64,000 bases of DNA from an uncultured Alphaproteobacteria bacterium (GTDB lineage Bacteria; Pseudomonadota; Alphaproteobacteria; HIMB59; GCA-002718135), in NCBI GenBank assembly GCA_902571865.1, contig CACGDO010000004.1, positions 62,001 through 126,000 of the forward strand, read 5' to 3'. Every line of letters starts with the position of its first letter. The first letter of the stretch is position 1. The translations under genes and the position numbers were made by a program. Positions 54,044-61,576 of the stretch are shown here, in pieces. Under the pieces are notes generated by a model, which saw only the letters and a list, made by a program, of their open reading frames with translations, made no database searches and was not told where the DNA came from.

Positions 54044-54502
54044 TTAATGGCAGGCAATATTATATTTTTTTAATCTGTAATAATTATATGGCCACGGCGT
54101 TAGAAAGCCTGCAAGAAGCATTATAGGTATTACCCACCATACAAGTTTAGCGCCACCCATAATGATCCAGTCAACTGCATTCATAGCTATTTCCATAGAC
54201 ACCATTGAAATTAAACTCATTCCTATGGCTGTTTTAAAAGCTTTGATGATAATCATTTGTCTTGATAAAACGACAGTCTCTAAAATGATGCTAGTAATAA
54301 TACCATTAATGATTGCCAGGATCATAATATAAATAGTAGGCCAAGGAATGCCAGTTAATTGGAAATAGAGTATGGTTCCAAAATCGCCAATACTGCATCC
54401 TAGCAAACACCAAGCAGTATTTTTAGCACTTCTCCTCCATGTATGTTTACATTTCCAATGAAAACGTGGAGCTGGTTTTTTTAATGTTTCAGCAATAGAC
54501 AT
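54044..54502 (-). CDS. DUF4396-like four-helix membrane protein
   Basis: 152 aa from the ATG at 54502, which has AAGG at 54514-54517; an in-frame start at 54529 has no ribosome site and overlaps the upstream gene. The N-terminal FHWKCKHTWRRSAKNTAWCLLGCSIGDFG and four hydrophobic segments match the DUF4396 pattern I know, including the Cys-His pair near the first helix. It ends with PWPYNYYRLKKYNIACH. A metal-related membrane role is possible but unproven. It follows the FG-GAP/UnbV gene. Confidence 0.78.
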   Translation of the reverse strand: MSIAETLKKPAPRFHWKCKHTWRRSAKNTAWCLLGCSIGDFGTILYFQLTGIPWPTIYIMILAIINGIITSIILETVVLSRQMIIIKAFKTAIGMSLISMVSMEIAMNAVDWIIMGGAKLVWWVIPIMLLAGFLTPWPYNYYRLKKYNIACH

Positions 54503-54506
54503 TAAA

Positions 54507-55922
54507 TTATATTCCTTGTTTAAATTCAAATGTATTATTTATATCATTAATTTCATAACTATCAATTTTACCATTCGTCCATTTGATTGTTATATTTTTA
54601 ATGATTTCACCTTCACGTAAACCGTAATGTGCTACTGGTTCCATTTGACATAAATATCCTGAGCCTGCATCAATAGTCTTTGCATGATTTCTTAAATTTG
54701 TATGTAATGTGACTGTTGCACCTCTAGCTGGAGCACCAAAGGCGTTGAGAGGTTTGATTCTAACATAATTGGTATTTAATACATTTGCTTTAAATAAACT
54801 TAGTGGCTGAGCACCAGATTCACCATGAGAAATAAGTAATTCTAAAATTCCATCTCCATCAATATCAGCAACAGCAGCGCCAGTTCCTAAACCTTGTGCT
54901 TCAAGTGCTGCATCTAATTTAATTTCTTCTAGGTTTCCTTCATCAATAATACGAAAGAGTTTATTTGGTTGACCTATATTATTTAAAAAAATTTCATCAT
55001 AACCATCATTATCAAAATCAGCAGATATAACTGTTCGTATTCTACTTGGTGATCTAAAATCTAATGAAGACATATCGAGAAAAGATTCTTTTTGTTTTAC
55101 AAAAATACGATGATAACCTTCCCAGTTACTTGTTATAATATCAAGTTCGCCTCTATACAAAAAATCTGTTAAAGCAGTTCCTCGACCGTTTTGAAAAGTA
55201 TCTTGGACATTTTTTTCAGTTGCAATATCTTTAAAATTACCATTTAAATTTTTATATAAAAAATTTGGACCTCTCTCATTAGCTGCGAATATATCCATAT
55301 TATTAGAAACTATATGTCCTGAAATTACAGCTCTTCCTCCAGTTATTTGATTAATTCCAAGAATTGGTGCTAAGTCTTTAACTTCATTTTCTTCAATTTC
55401 ATAAAATCTAGTAGGTCCACCATAATTAGCAACATATATACCGTATTTCCCTGATCCATTTCTGTCTACACAAACAACTGATCTACCTGCAGTTAAATTC
55501 AAATTTTCTAAGTTTCTTTCTAACTCAAAATAATCGAAAATATTATTATTGTTATCTAATAATCTATCAGAGTATTTTTTTTCTCCACTATACGTATCAG
55601 TATTTAAGAAATAAATTTCTTCGAAACCATCCTGGTCTATATCACAAGCTGACACTCCAATAGTATTCCTATCTTCATCAATGAATAAAGGATCTTGTAT
55701 TGTATTAATTAGTTTTCCATTATTATAACTAAGAGCTAGATTAGAGTAACCAAAACCTGCAACGATAAATTCATAACTTCCGTCTTTATCAAAGTCAGTT
55801 ACTGAAATCCCATAACTTAATCGATCGTTATTATTTTCAATTATATTTGAAATATTGGAAAAAAATTCTGCTTTGGCCATACTAGATATTAATAAGATAA
55901 AAATAAAAACTAACTTACTCAT
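54507..55922 (-). CDS. Secreted FG-GAP/VCBS repeat protein with ASPIC-UnbV C-terminus (CRTAC1-like)
   Basis: About 471 aa from the ATG at 55922 (a TTG at 55937 overlapping the previous TGA is an alternative). The signal peptide is VFIFILLISSMAKA. It has integrin-like repeats with calcium-binding D-x-D/N-x-D-G turns: FDKDGSYEFIVAG, IDQDGFEEIYFLN, FDNDGYDEIFLNN and IDGDGILELLISH. The C-terminal UnbV region is NAFGAPARGATVTLHTN, then DAGSGYLCQMEPVAHYGL. Extracellular or periplasmic, function unknown. Confidence 0.85.
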   Translation of the reverse strand: MSKLVFIFILLISSMAKAEFFSNISNIIENNNDRLSYGISVTDFDKDGSYEFIVAGFGYSNLALSYNNGKLINTIQDPLFIDEDRNTIGVSACDIDQDGFEEIYFLNTDTYSGEKKYSDRLLDNNNNIFDYFELERNLENLNLTAGRSVVCVDRNGSGKYGIYVANYGGPTRFYEIEENEVKDLAPILGINQITGGRAVISGHIVSNNMDIFAANERGPNFLYKNLNGNFKDIATEKNVQDTFQNGRGTALTDFLYRGELDIITSNWEGYHRIFVKQKESFLDMSSLDFRSPSRIRTVISADFDNDGYDEIFLNNIGQPNKLFRIIDEGNLEEIKLDAALEAQGLGTGAAVADIDGDGILELLISHGESGAQPLSLFKANVLNTNYVRIKPLNAFGAPARGATVTLHTNLRNHAKTIDAGSGYLCQMEPVAHYGLREGEIIKNITIKWTNGKIDSYEINDINNTFEFKQGI

Positions 55923-55933
55923 TTCAAGTTTTT

Positions 55934-56623
55934 TCAATTTGCCAATCTAATAAAAATGTCGCCCATTCCGAAATTTAGTTCTTCAAGAGGCATGCTATTT
56001 CTAGCTTCACACATAGGACCTGTTATTTGGTCATTTTTTATATAATCTATATCGTAAGCATCACATATTTTTGCATTATGCAATACGCCAATAACAAGTT
56101 TGTTATCTACTGAGTATGTATATTCTTTGTTTAATTCATTACCTTCACAAAAATAATCTCTATTAACAAGTTCGGGAAAATCATTTTTATTGCATGGATT
56201 ATCAATAACGATTGTATAGATTTCTTTTGATTGATCTTTAAAATCAATGTTGATTTTTTTTGTTTCTGAATATTTCATTACATCGCATAAGCAAGGCCAA
56301 CAACATTTATAATATTGACCACAAATTCTTTCATCATTTTCTAAATTAATAAGAAAAATTTCATCTGGTTGAGCATCTGGAGGAATTATAGAACCTGAAA
56401 CAGCACAGTATAACTTGTTAAATTGTATAAACTCTTCATATTCTAAGTTTTGATCTAAAATATATTTAAAAAATCTTGGTCCTGCTGCATTTCTATTTCC
56501 ATCAGGAAAAATAGTTGACCAATCATTAACAAGTCTTTCGTACAACTTTTCTGTGTTAGCATTGACCAGAGAAATTGGTAAAAATATTGATAAGAATAAA
56601 ATTATAGTAATTAATTTTCTCAT
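55934..56623 (-). CDS. Secreted cysteine-rich protein of unknown function
   Basis: 229 aa with a signal peptide (LITIILFLSIFLPISLVNA). The mature part has about ten cysteines, clustered as ICGQYYKCCWPCLCDVMKYS, and others near both ends, suggesting disulfides or a metal site. I recognise no family. The stop overlaps the possible TTG start of the FG-GAP/UnbV gene (TTGA), so the two are cotranscribed and may work together in the envelope. Confidence 0.7.
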   Translation of the reverse strand: MRKLITIILFLSIFLPISLVNANTEKLYERLVNDWSTIFPDGNRNAAGPRFFKYILDQNLEYEEFIQFNKLYCAVSGSIIPPDAQPDEIFLINLENDERICGQYYKCCWPCLCDVMKYSETKKINIDFKDQSKEIYTIVIDNPCNKNDFPELVNRDYFCEGNELNKEYTYSVDNKLVIGVLHNAKICDAYDIDYIKNDQITGPMCEARNSMPLEELNFGMGDIFIRLAN

Positions 56624-56774
56624 AAAAATTAAATAGGTTTAGCTTTAAAAATGTAAATCCCTTATCTTGAATCAATACTGATCACTTTTTCTGCTTTTTA
56701 TTCCTTTTTATGCTAATGTCGCACTCGAAGAATTTGACTTATTTTGTGCTAAATACTAGAGAGTAATCATAATT

Positions 56775-56849
56775 TGGGGCGTCGCCAAGCGGTAAGGCAC
56801 CGGTTTTTGGAGTCGGCATTCGTAGGTTCGAATCCTACCGCCCCAGCCA
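56775..56849 (+). tRNA. tRNA-Gln (anticodon TTG), complete
   Basis: 75 nt with CCA encoded. Acceptor TGGGGCG pairs with CGCCCCA; the D arm, anticodon arm (CCGGT/GTCGG, loop TTTTGGA, anticodon TTG at 56807-56809) and T arm (GTAGG/CCTAC, loop TTCGAAT) are all intact. Two partial copies of its 3' part follow downstream (57943, 59753). Confidence 0.95.
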
Positions 56850-56882
56850 AATTTTCTGATAATATTTTTTTAAATTATATTT

Positions 56883-56902
56883 TTGGCACTCTCTTGGCAC
56901 TC
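56883..56902 (+). repeat. Paired direct repeat (possible recombinase arm site), element 1 left
   Basis: TTGGCACTC at 56883-56891 and again at 56894-56902, an 11-bp period (one helical turn) with a TC spacer. It begins 34 nt after the CCA of tRNA-Gln. The same distance is found at the left of element 2. Confidence 0.7.
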
Positions 56903-56988
56903 CAATAGACCTATTAAGTTTGATATTTTATAAAAATCTATAAAATAAATAATTATTTAGCTAGATGTAAAATATGGAATAATAGATT

Positions 56989-57234
56989 ATGCAATTTAAC
57001 GAAATAATATTGATTACTATTCTAATCACTATTTTTATTTTTGGAGTCAACATACGTACGCTTCTTCAAGTAATAATTGATTATTTAAAAATAATAGCAA
57101 ACGACGAATATGGAAAAAAAAGTGATAAATTTAAAAATTTCAATACTGAGTTATGGGGAAATATAGTTCAATCTATACTTATCATAATAGCAGTATTAGG
57201 ATTTGTTCTAGCACTTCATTATTTTCTTGTATAA
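56989..57234 (+). CDS. Small two-helix membrane protein (element 1 cargo)
   Basis: 81 aa, unrecognised. It has an N-terminal hydrophobic helix (IILITILITIFIFGVNI), a charged middle (YLKIIANDEYGKKSDKFKNF), and a C-terminal helix (IVQSILIIIAVLGFVLALHYFLV). It is first of two genes in mini-element 1 and overlaps the next only if that gene used its more upstream start. No ribosome site of note. Confidence 0.55.
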   Translation: MQFNEIILITILITIFIFGVNIRTLLQVIIDYLKIIANDEYGKKSDKFKNFNTELWGNIVQSILIIIAVLGFVLALHYFLV

Positions 57235-57238
57235 TTTT

Positions 57239-57841
57239 ATGAGTAAAATTATTTTATTTTTTATAGCAATATTATTTAGTTTTGCATCAAGCTCTAAGTC
57301 AATTTCTCAATATGAGATACACGACAAATTAAAAATTGGTGATAGTCTACTAAAGCAGTATTCTGAGAAAAATATTAATTTACAAGTAAAAAGAAATTTA
57401 GACTTTTATTCAATTTATGGAATGGATAGTACTTTTGTCGAAGTATTTTTTAAGTCAAATATTTTCTTATACGATGCCTTTGCATTTTATATTAAGCCTA
57501 AAGACCCTGCATTTATAATTTATGGTATTGGAGGAATAAAAGAATATCCAGATAAATTTACAAAATGTTTAGAATTATTAGAGTCAGAAAATAAAAGAAT
57601 AACAAAAGAGTTTAGAGTGATCCTTTGGGATTCCTATTATGGTGAACATCCAATCGATCCTTCTGGAAAAAGTTTCAACAAGTCATATTCTTTCATTAGC
57701 GTCATTCAAAGTGATAACTTAACTATTGATATTGAGTGTTCTGATTTTGATAAATCTGTTCAAACAGAAACCGATAATAGGGATTTTTATGGGACTTATA
57801 TTTATACAGATGAAGTATATGATTGGTTTTTGGTAGAATAA
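57239..57841 (+). CDS. Secreted protein of unknown function (element 1 cargo)
   Basis: 200 aa from the ATG at 57239 (an in-frame start at 57227 would overlap the upstream gene). It has a signal peptide (IILFFIAILFSFASSSKS). The mature protein is beta-rich with a central YGIGGIKEYPDKFTKCLELL and two cysteines. It has no family I know. It is cotranscribed with the small membrane protein in the 1.16-kb element. Confidence 0.6.
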   Translation: MSKIILFFIAILFSFASSSKSISQYEIHDKLKIGDSLLKQYSEKNINLQVKRNLDFYSIYGMDSTFVEVFFKSNIFLYDAFAFYIKPKDPAFIIYGIGGIKEYPDKFTKCLELLESENKRITKEFRVILWDSYYGEHPIDPSGKSFNKSYSFISVIQSDNLTIDIECSDFDKSVQTETDNRDFYGTYIYTDEVYDWFLVE

Positions 57842-57865
57842 CAAGGTAGCATAGAATAGATTTTT

Positions 57866-57885
57866 TTGACACTCTCTTGACACTT
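57866..57885 (+). repeat. Paired direct repeat (possible recombinase arm site), element 1 right
   Basis: TTGACACTC at 57866-57874 and TTGACACTT at 57877-57885, again 11 bp apart with a TC spacer. The unit differs from the left pair by one base (GA for GG). It lies 57 nt before the tRNA fragment at 57943. Confidence 0.65.
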
Positions 57886-57942
57886 TTTGTACTGCATTTT
57901 TTAATTTTTAAAAAAAAATATTCAATGAATTCTGGGTAAAAT

Positions 57943-58013
57943 GCGTCGCCAAGCGGTAAGGCACCGGTTTTTGGAGTCGGCATTCGTAGGTTCGAATCCT
58001 ACCGCCCCAGCCA
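57943..58013 (+). repeat. Partial tRNA-Gln copy (71-bp exact 3' duplicate)
   Basis: Identical to tRNA-Gln positions 56779-56849, including CCA, but the first four acceptor bases differ, so the acceptor stem cannot close and it is not a working tRNA. It is interpreted as an attachment site between the two elements. Confidence 0.85.
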
Positions 58014-58046
58014 ATATTTCCGTGTTTAGAGTTTCTTTTTTCGAGG

Positions 58047-58066
58047 TGGTCACTCATTGGTCACAC
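58047..58066 (+). repeat. Paired direct repeat (possible recombinase arm site), element 2 left
   Basis: TGGTCACTC at 58047-58055 and TGGTCACAC at 58058-58066, 11 bp apart. It starts 34 nt after the CCA of the tRNA fragment, exactly as in element 1. Confidence 0.7.
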
Positions 58067-58122
58067 TATCAAAACTATTTTTAATCTACTTTTAATCTTA
58101 TTGCTGATAAAATAATTTTAAT

Positions 58123-58596
58123 ATGATTTATAAATTTTTATTAATTTTACTTTCACTTTTATTTTTAAATTCATGCTTTTCTGACAATATAGTAGGAAAA
58201 AAAATTTTATGTCAAAAATTTGATTATCAATCTAAAATTGGTGATCATGCTCGTGCTTATGAATTTATGTCTGATGATATATTAATAAAAATATCAATGT
58301 GGTTTGATAAAGGTCTTAATCTACATGAAGTAAAAAGAAACTATCAATTAACTACCGATAAAATTGAAGTTTACCTAAGAAACAACAAAATTGATGAAAT
58401 AATTAATAGAAAAGATTTATCAATAAATATGCCATATGACACAAATCTAAATTACGCTGAAGGTGAGTGTAAAATGATTAGGGGAGATATTAAAGAAAAA
58501 TTGAAAAAAATTCATAGTGACCAAAAAGTAGATAATAAAATTAATCTTCTAGACAGAATTAATAACTTCTTTGATAAACTTTTGTACAAAATATAA
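58123..58596 (+). CDS. Predicted lipoprotein (element 2 cargo)
   Basis: 157 aa. A lipoprotein signal peptide (FLLILLSLLFLNSC) ends in the lipobox LNSC. The mature part has two further cysteines (KILCQKF, EGECKMI) and a basic C-terminus. No family is recognised. It lies in mini-element 2, 57 nt after the left repeat pair. Confidence 0.65.
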   Translation: MIYKFLLILLSLLFLNSCFSDNIVGKKILCQKFDYQSKIGDHARAYEFMSDDILIKISMWFDKGLNLHEVKRNYQLTTDKIEVYLRNNKIDEIINRKDLSINMPYDTNLNYAEGECKMIRGDIKEKLKKIHSDQKVDNKINLLDRINNFFDKLLYKI

Positions 58597-58629
58597 TTTA
58601 AAAAATAAAAAAAGTTAAAGAAGAAGCTA

Positions 58630-59601
58630 TTATTGAATAATTTTTACTCCCATTGCACTAATTAGCTGAATATCTTCTTGTTTAATATTTACATATCCAT
58701 CTATTTTTAAAGATTTTAATTTCTTTAACTTAAGAATAGGTTTAAGATTAATAAAGTCTTCCATTAAGTAAGAATGAAGAGTTAATTCTTCAACGTTTAT
58801 AAGCGTATCGATCATTTCTAAATTTGTTTGTTCTTCAAGGTTGCCTAACTTTAATGTTTTTAAGTTTTTTAGAGAGGTCAAATCGGCATTTTTAATTACT
58901 AAATGTGAGTCATCTAAAAGATATAAAGTTAAATCTGTTAAATTCTCAAAATTTTGAAGAAATCCAAAATCCCATAAATCGTATATTACTAATTTTTTAA
59001 TATTTGGAAGTTTAGCAGAACTAAAATAATCTATTTTAAATGAATGTAATCCACTATCATTATCAAATATTAATTCTTCAAGATTATTTAATTTATTCAA
59101 ACAAGCAATATCTTTTATCAGAAGTTCATCTTTATCCATAAATTCACTAGAAAAGTAATTGCTATGTATACGTAATTTTTCTATTTTTTTTACACATTCC
59201 CAATGAACAAAATTCTCTAAATTCTTAAATTTTCTAAAATCATCAAAAAAATCTATATCTTGTGAATCAAAATCTACCAAGTATTCTTGATTGAGACTCA
59301 TATATTGAAAAGGTGTAAGTGTTTCTTGTAATTGTTCTAACTCTTCATCACTTAAAACATCATCTTCAAAATCTTCTGGTTCTGCCGAGTGATCTTTATT
59401 TAGCTTCATTTTTTCTTGATTAATTGCACTCATTTGATCAAGAACATCGATGTAAACTTGTCTTTTCTTCTCTATAAATTCTTCTTTAGAAAATTTTTTG
59501 TCTTCAAAATCTTTTTCAAGTAATTTTATCTTTTTTTCCCAATCAAGATTTCTTACTTTCTGTTTAATTTTCTCTGCTTTTGTAAAATAATCATCAGCCA
59601 T
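58630..59601 (-). CDS. Leucine-rich-repeat-like protein with N-terminal coiled coil (element 2 cargo)
   Basis: 323 aa, no signal peptide. Residues 1-95 are highly charged and helical (KIKLLEKDFEDKKFSKEEF), a likely coiled coil. The C-terminal half carries degenerate LRRs: NLEELIFDNDSG, LPNIKKLVIYDLWDFG, FENLTDLTLYLLDDS, LKNLKTLKLGNLEE, INVEELTLHSYLME, LKKLKSLKIDGYVN. It is probably a protein-binding module. It is convergent with the lipoprotein gene. Confidence 0.7.
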   Translation of the reverse strand: MADDYFTKAEKIKQKVRNLDWEKKIKLLEKDFEDKKFSKEEFIEKKRQVYIDVLDQMSAINQEKMKLNKDHSAEPEDFEDDVLSDEELEQLQETLTPFQYMSLNQEYLVDFDSQDIDFFDDFRKFKNLENFVHWECVKKIEKLRIHSNYFSSEFMDKDELLIKDIACLNKLNNLEELIFDNDSGLHSFKIDYFSSAKLPNIKKLVIYDLWDFGFLQNFENLTDLTLYLLDDSHLVIKNADLTSLKNLKTLKLGNLEEQTNLEMIDTLINVEELTLHSYLMEDFINLKPILKLKKLKSLKIDGYVNIKQEDIQLISAMGVKIIQ

Positions 59602-59651
59602 TAGGTAATATTAGACATTTTAATTTTTATAGCAACAAAGAGTAAATTATT

Positions 59652-59671
59652 TGGTCACACTATGGTCACAC
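59652..59671 (+). repeat. Paired direct repeat (possible recombinase arm site), element 2 right
   Basis: TGGTCACAC at 59652-59660 and 59663-59671, perfect copies 11 bp apart, about 80 nt before the last tRNA fragment. Confidence 0.65.
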
Positions 59672-59752
59672 TCGCAAAGATATTTTTCAAAATTAGGAAA
59701 AAAATAATCTAAGTTATCTAACAAATTTATAGCCCAATTGTCATCTCAACGC

Positions 59753-59797
59753 TTTTTGGAGTCGGCATTCGTAGGTTCGAATCCTACCGCCCCACCA
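59753..59797 (+). repeat. Partial tRNA-Gln copy (42-bp 3' fragment)
   Basis: Identical to tRNA-Gln from the anticodon stem-loop (56804) to CCCCA (56845), then CCA with one base (the discriminator G) missing. The fragment starts at the anticodon loop, a common crossover point for tyrosine recombinases. It is likely the displaced original end of the tRNA gene. Confidence 0.8.
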
Positions 59798-59805
59798 AAG
59801 TTAGG

Positions 59806-60366
59806 TTATTGTATTTGAATTCTGTTCAGAAAATTAATACTTTTCCAATATAAATCGACAAATCTTTGAACAAAACTGATTTTAATAATTTCTCTTTTTT
59901 TGACACCCCAAATATATTTTTTATCAATCCAGCCTTTGAAATTATTTGCTGAAACTAAACACCAATTAATTTTACATTTTTCTAAATTAATAATATTGCC
60001 ATTCCCTATTTCTCCAATAACATTGCCATCCAAAGTATTTAATAATTGTATATTTTCATTATCGTTTGATAAGACAATACCAGTTCTAGTACCAGATATT
60101 AAACTTTTATGTATCCATCCAACATTTTTTTTAAAATCTTCTACTTTTCTCCATTCATTATACTCTTCTAAGACTTTTAAAGGATAATTTTTAATTATAT
60201 ATCTAACTACTATTGGATAATTCATACTTGGACCAACACGAATATTTGCTTCATCAGATTTTAAAGATATATACCTAGGAATTTCTAGACCAGTTTCTTT
60301 ACCAATATCTGCAATGCACACTTGGGAAAAAATTATAATTGTAATGAATGCGATTATAATTTTCAT
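59806..60366 (-). CDS. Periplasmic bacterial SH3-domain protein
   Basis: 186 aa with a signal peptide (IIIAFITIIIFSQVCIA). The first SH3_3 domain is ANIRVGPSMNYPIVVRYI, then KVLEEYNEWRKVEDFKKNVGWIHKSL. A second, degenerate SH3-like stretch is GEIGNGNIINLEKC, then FKGWIDKKYIWGV. It resembles the alphaproteobacterial SH3 family that binds peptidoglycan or stabilises envelope enzymes. It is chromosomal flank to the tRNA-Gln elements (stop 9 nt beyond the last fragment). Confidence 0.85.
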   Translation of the reverse strand: MKIIIAFITIIIFSQVCIADIGKETGLEIPRYISLKSDEANIRVGPSMNYPIVVRYIIKNYPLKVLEEYNEWRKVEDFKKNVGWIHKSLISGTRTGIVLSNDNENIQLLNTLDGNVIGEIGNGNIINLEKCKINWCLVSANNFKGWIDKKYIWGVKKREIIKISFVQRFVDLYWKSINFLNRIQIQ

Positions 60367-60419
60367 ACTAATATTTTATAAAGTAGAATACGATTTATAT
60401 AAAGTGTATAATATTATGA

Positions 60420-60496
60420 GCGCCTGTAGCTCAATTGGATAGAGCGTATGACTACGGATCATAAGGTTAGGAGTTCGACTCTTCTCAGGCGCGCCA
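60420..60496 (+). tRNA. tRNA-Arg (anticodon ACG)
   Basis: 77 nt with CCA encoded. Acceptor GCGCCTG/CAGGCGC, D arm GCTC/GAGC, anticodon stem TATGA/TCATA with loop CTACGGA (anticodon ACG, to be edited to ICG), and T arm with loop TTCGACT. No truncation. Confidence 0.95.
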
Positions 60497-60552
60497 AAAA
60501 TTAAATGTTATTATACAAATTTTGTTAAATCTGTATTAGTTAAGTAAAATAA

Positions 60553-61575
60553 ATGATTATTGATATAAATACTAACAAAATAAAAAGTGATAATAATTTA
60601 TTAAATTTATTTATTAATGCAAATTTCAGTAATTTATCAATTAATTGCAATACACTTAAAGGTAATTTTTTTTCTGATTCATTTTACTATTTTCCAATTA
60701 CAGAAAATAATGAAACATTTTCATCTTTATTTAATAGAGATTTTAACAATATTTCTCATTTTTATTCACAAAAATTTTTTGATAATTTCAAAGAAAATAA
60801 GAATTCATTGAAAAATTTTAAAGAACTTTTTATTCTTGGATCAAATGCGGGTAATAATTATTATTCAAATTTACTACAATTTCTTCCAAGGATTTTTTTT
60901 AATAAAAAAACAAATTTAAAACTAGCAATTCATAGGAACTCATCAAACAAATATAGAAACTTTATTGGAAAAATCTTAAAATCTCTAAATATTGAATTTA
61001 CATTCGTGTTTCTAGACGACGATTTTTATCATTTTACAGATTCTGAATTTCCACAGTTTTTGAGCATGAATGATTCAATTGAGATATTAAAAAGATTTAT
61101 AAATCCAAAAACTAATGTGGAAATTAGTAAAAAAATATATGTAACTAGAGAAGATTCTAATTATAGAAAAATTTTAAATGAAGGTGATGTTGTTACTATT
61201 TTGAGAGAAAGGGGGTATAAGGTTATTAATCCTCAATTATATGAAATAGATGAGCAAATAGAAATCTTCTCAAATGCTGAAAAAATTATTGCGCCACATG
61301 GCTCTAATTTAGCAAATATAATTTTTTGCAAACCTGGAACTGAAATTTTTGAGATTACACCTTCTTTTAAAGATAATGAAAAAATTCTTGAAGACAGATA
61401 TCTAAATTTATGTTTAATTAATAAACTTAAGCATAATAAAATCGTGTCTGACACAGTTGATGTTGAAAATCATTCTGCTTTGGCTAAAAAATATATTCAC
61501 AAAAATGTACTATCACAAAGCAATTATTATAAAAATCTAATTGTTAAAATTCAAGAGCTAAGTGAAATAATTTAA
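60553..61575 (+). CDS. Glycosyltransferase family 61-like protein
   Basis: 340 aa with the GT61 (DUF563) C-terminal pattern: KKIYVTREDSNYRKILNEGD, RGYKVINPQLYEIDEQIEIF, NAEKIIAPHGSNLANIIFCK, and PGTEIFEITPSF. The N-terminal part is Asn/Phe-rich and not diagnostic. It probably transfers a sugar in surface polysaccharide synthesis in the cytoplasm. No other polysaccharide genes are adjacent; it starts 56 nt after tRNA-Arg, so it may be an acquired cargo gene. Confidence 0.82.
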   Translation: MIIDINTNKIKSDNNLLNLFINANFSNLSINCNTLKGNFFSDSFYYFPITENNETFSSLFNRDFNNISHFYSQKFFDNFKENKNSLKNFKELFILGSNAGNNYYSNLLQFLPRIFFNKKTNLKLAIHRNSSNKYRNFIGKILKSLNIEFTFVFLDDDFYHFTDSEFPQFLSMNDSIEILKRFINPKTNVEISKKIYVTREDSNYRKILNEGDVVTILRERGYKVINPQLYEIDEQIEIFSNAEKIIAPHGSNLANIIFCKPGTEIFEITPSFKDNEKILEDRYLNLCLINKLKHNKIVSDTVDVENHSALAKKYIHKNVLSQSNYYKNLIVKIQELSEII

Positions 61576-61576
61576 T

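Larger units (their letters stand above)
56850..58013 (+). mobile_element. tRNA-Gln-associated mini-element 1 (integrase-less)
   Basis: A 1.16-kb segment between the complete tRNA-Gln and a 71-bp exact copy of its 3' part (57943-58013). It carries two small genes for a membrane and a secreted protein. Paired 9-bp direct repeats lie at both ends (56883-56902 and 57866-57885). The layout is that of a site-specific integration into the tRNA 3' end, without a recombinase gene, so it would need one in trans. No homology is known to me; the mobile nature is inferred from structure. Confidence 0.65.
58014..59797 (+). mobile_element. tRNA-Gln-associated mini-element 2 (integrase-less)
   Basis: A 1.78-kb segment between the tRNA fragments at 57943-58013 and 59753-59797. 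It carries a lipoprotein gene and a convergently oriented leucine-rich-repeat protein gene. Paired repeats at 58047-58066 and 59652-59671 use a TGGTCACAC unit, unlike the GGCACTC unit of element 1. No integrase, resolvase or replication gene is seen. Confidence 0.65.

Noticed and set aside
56883..56902. HrcA (CIRCE-like) half sites, because of the shared GCACTC core
   Set aside because: The units are direct repeats 11 bp apart, not inverted with a 9-bp spacer, and they lie at element ends, not before heat-shock genes.
57939..58013. Second tRNA-Gln gene
   Set aside because: The first four acceptor bases (AAAT) cannot pair with CCCA at the 3' side, so it cannot fold as a tRNA; it is treated as a partial copy.
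59753..59797. Third tRNA-Gln gene
   Set aside because: Only the region from the anticodon stem-loop to the CCA is present, and the discriminator base is missing.
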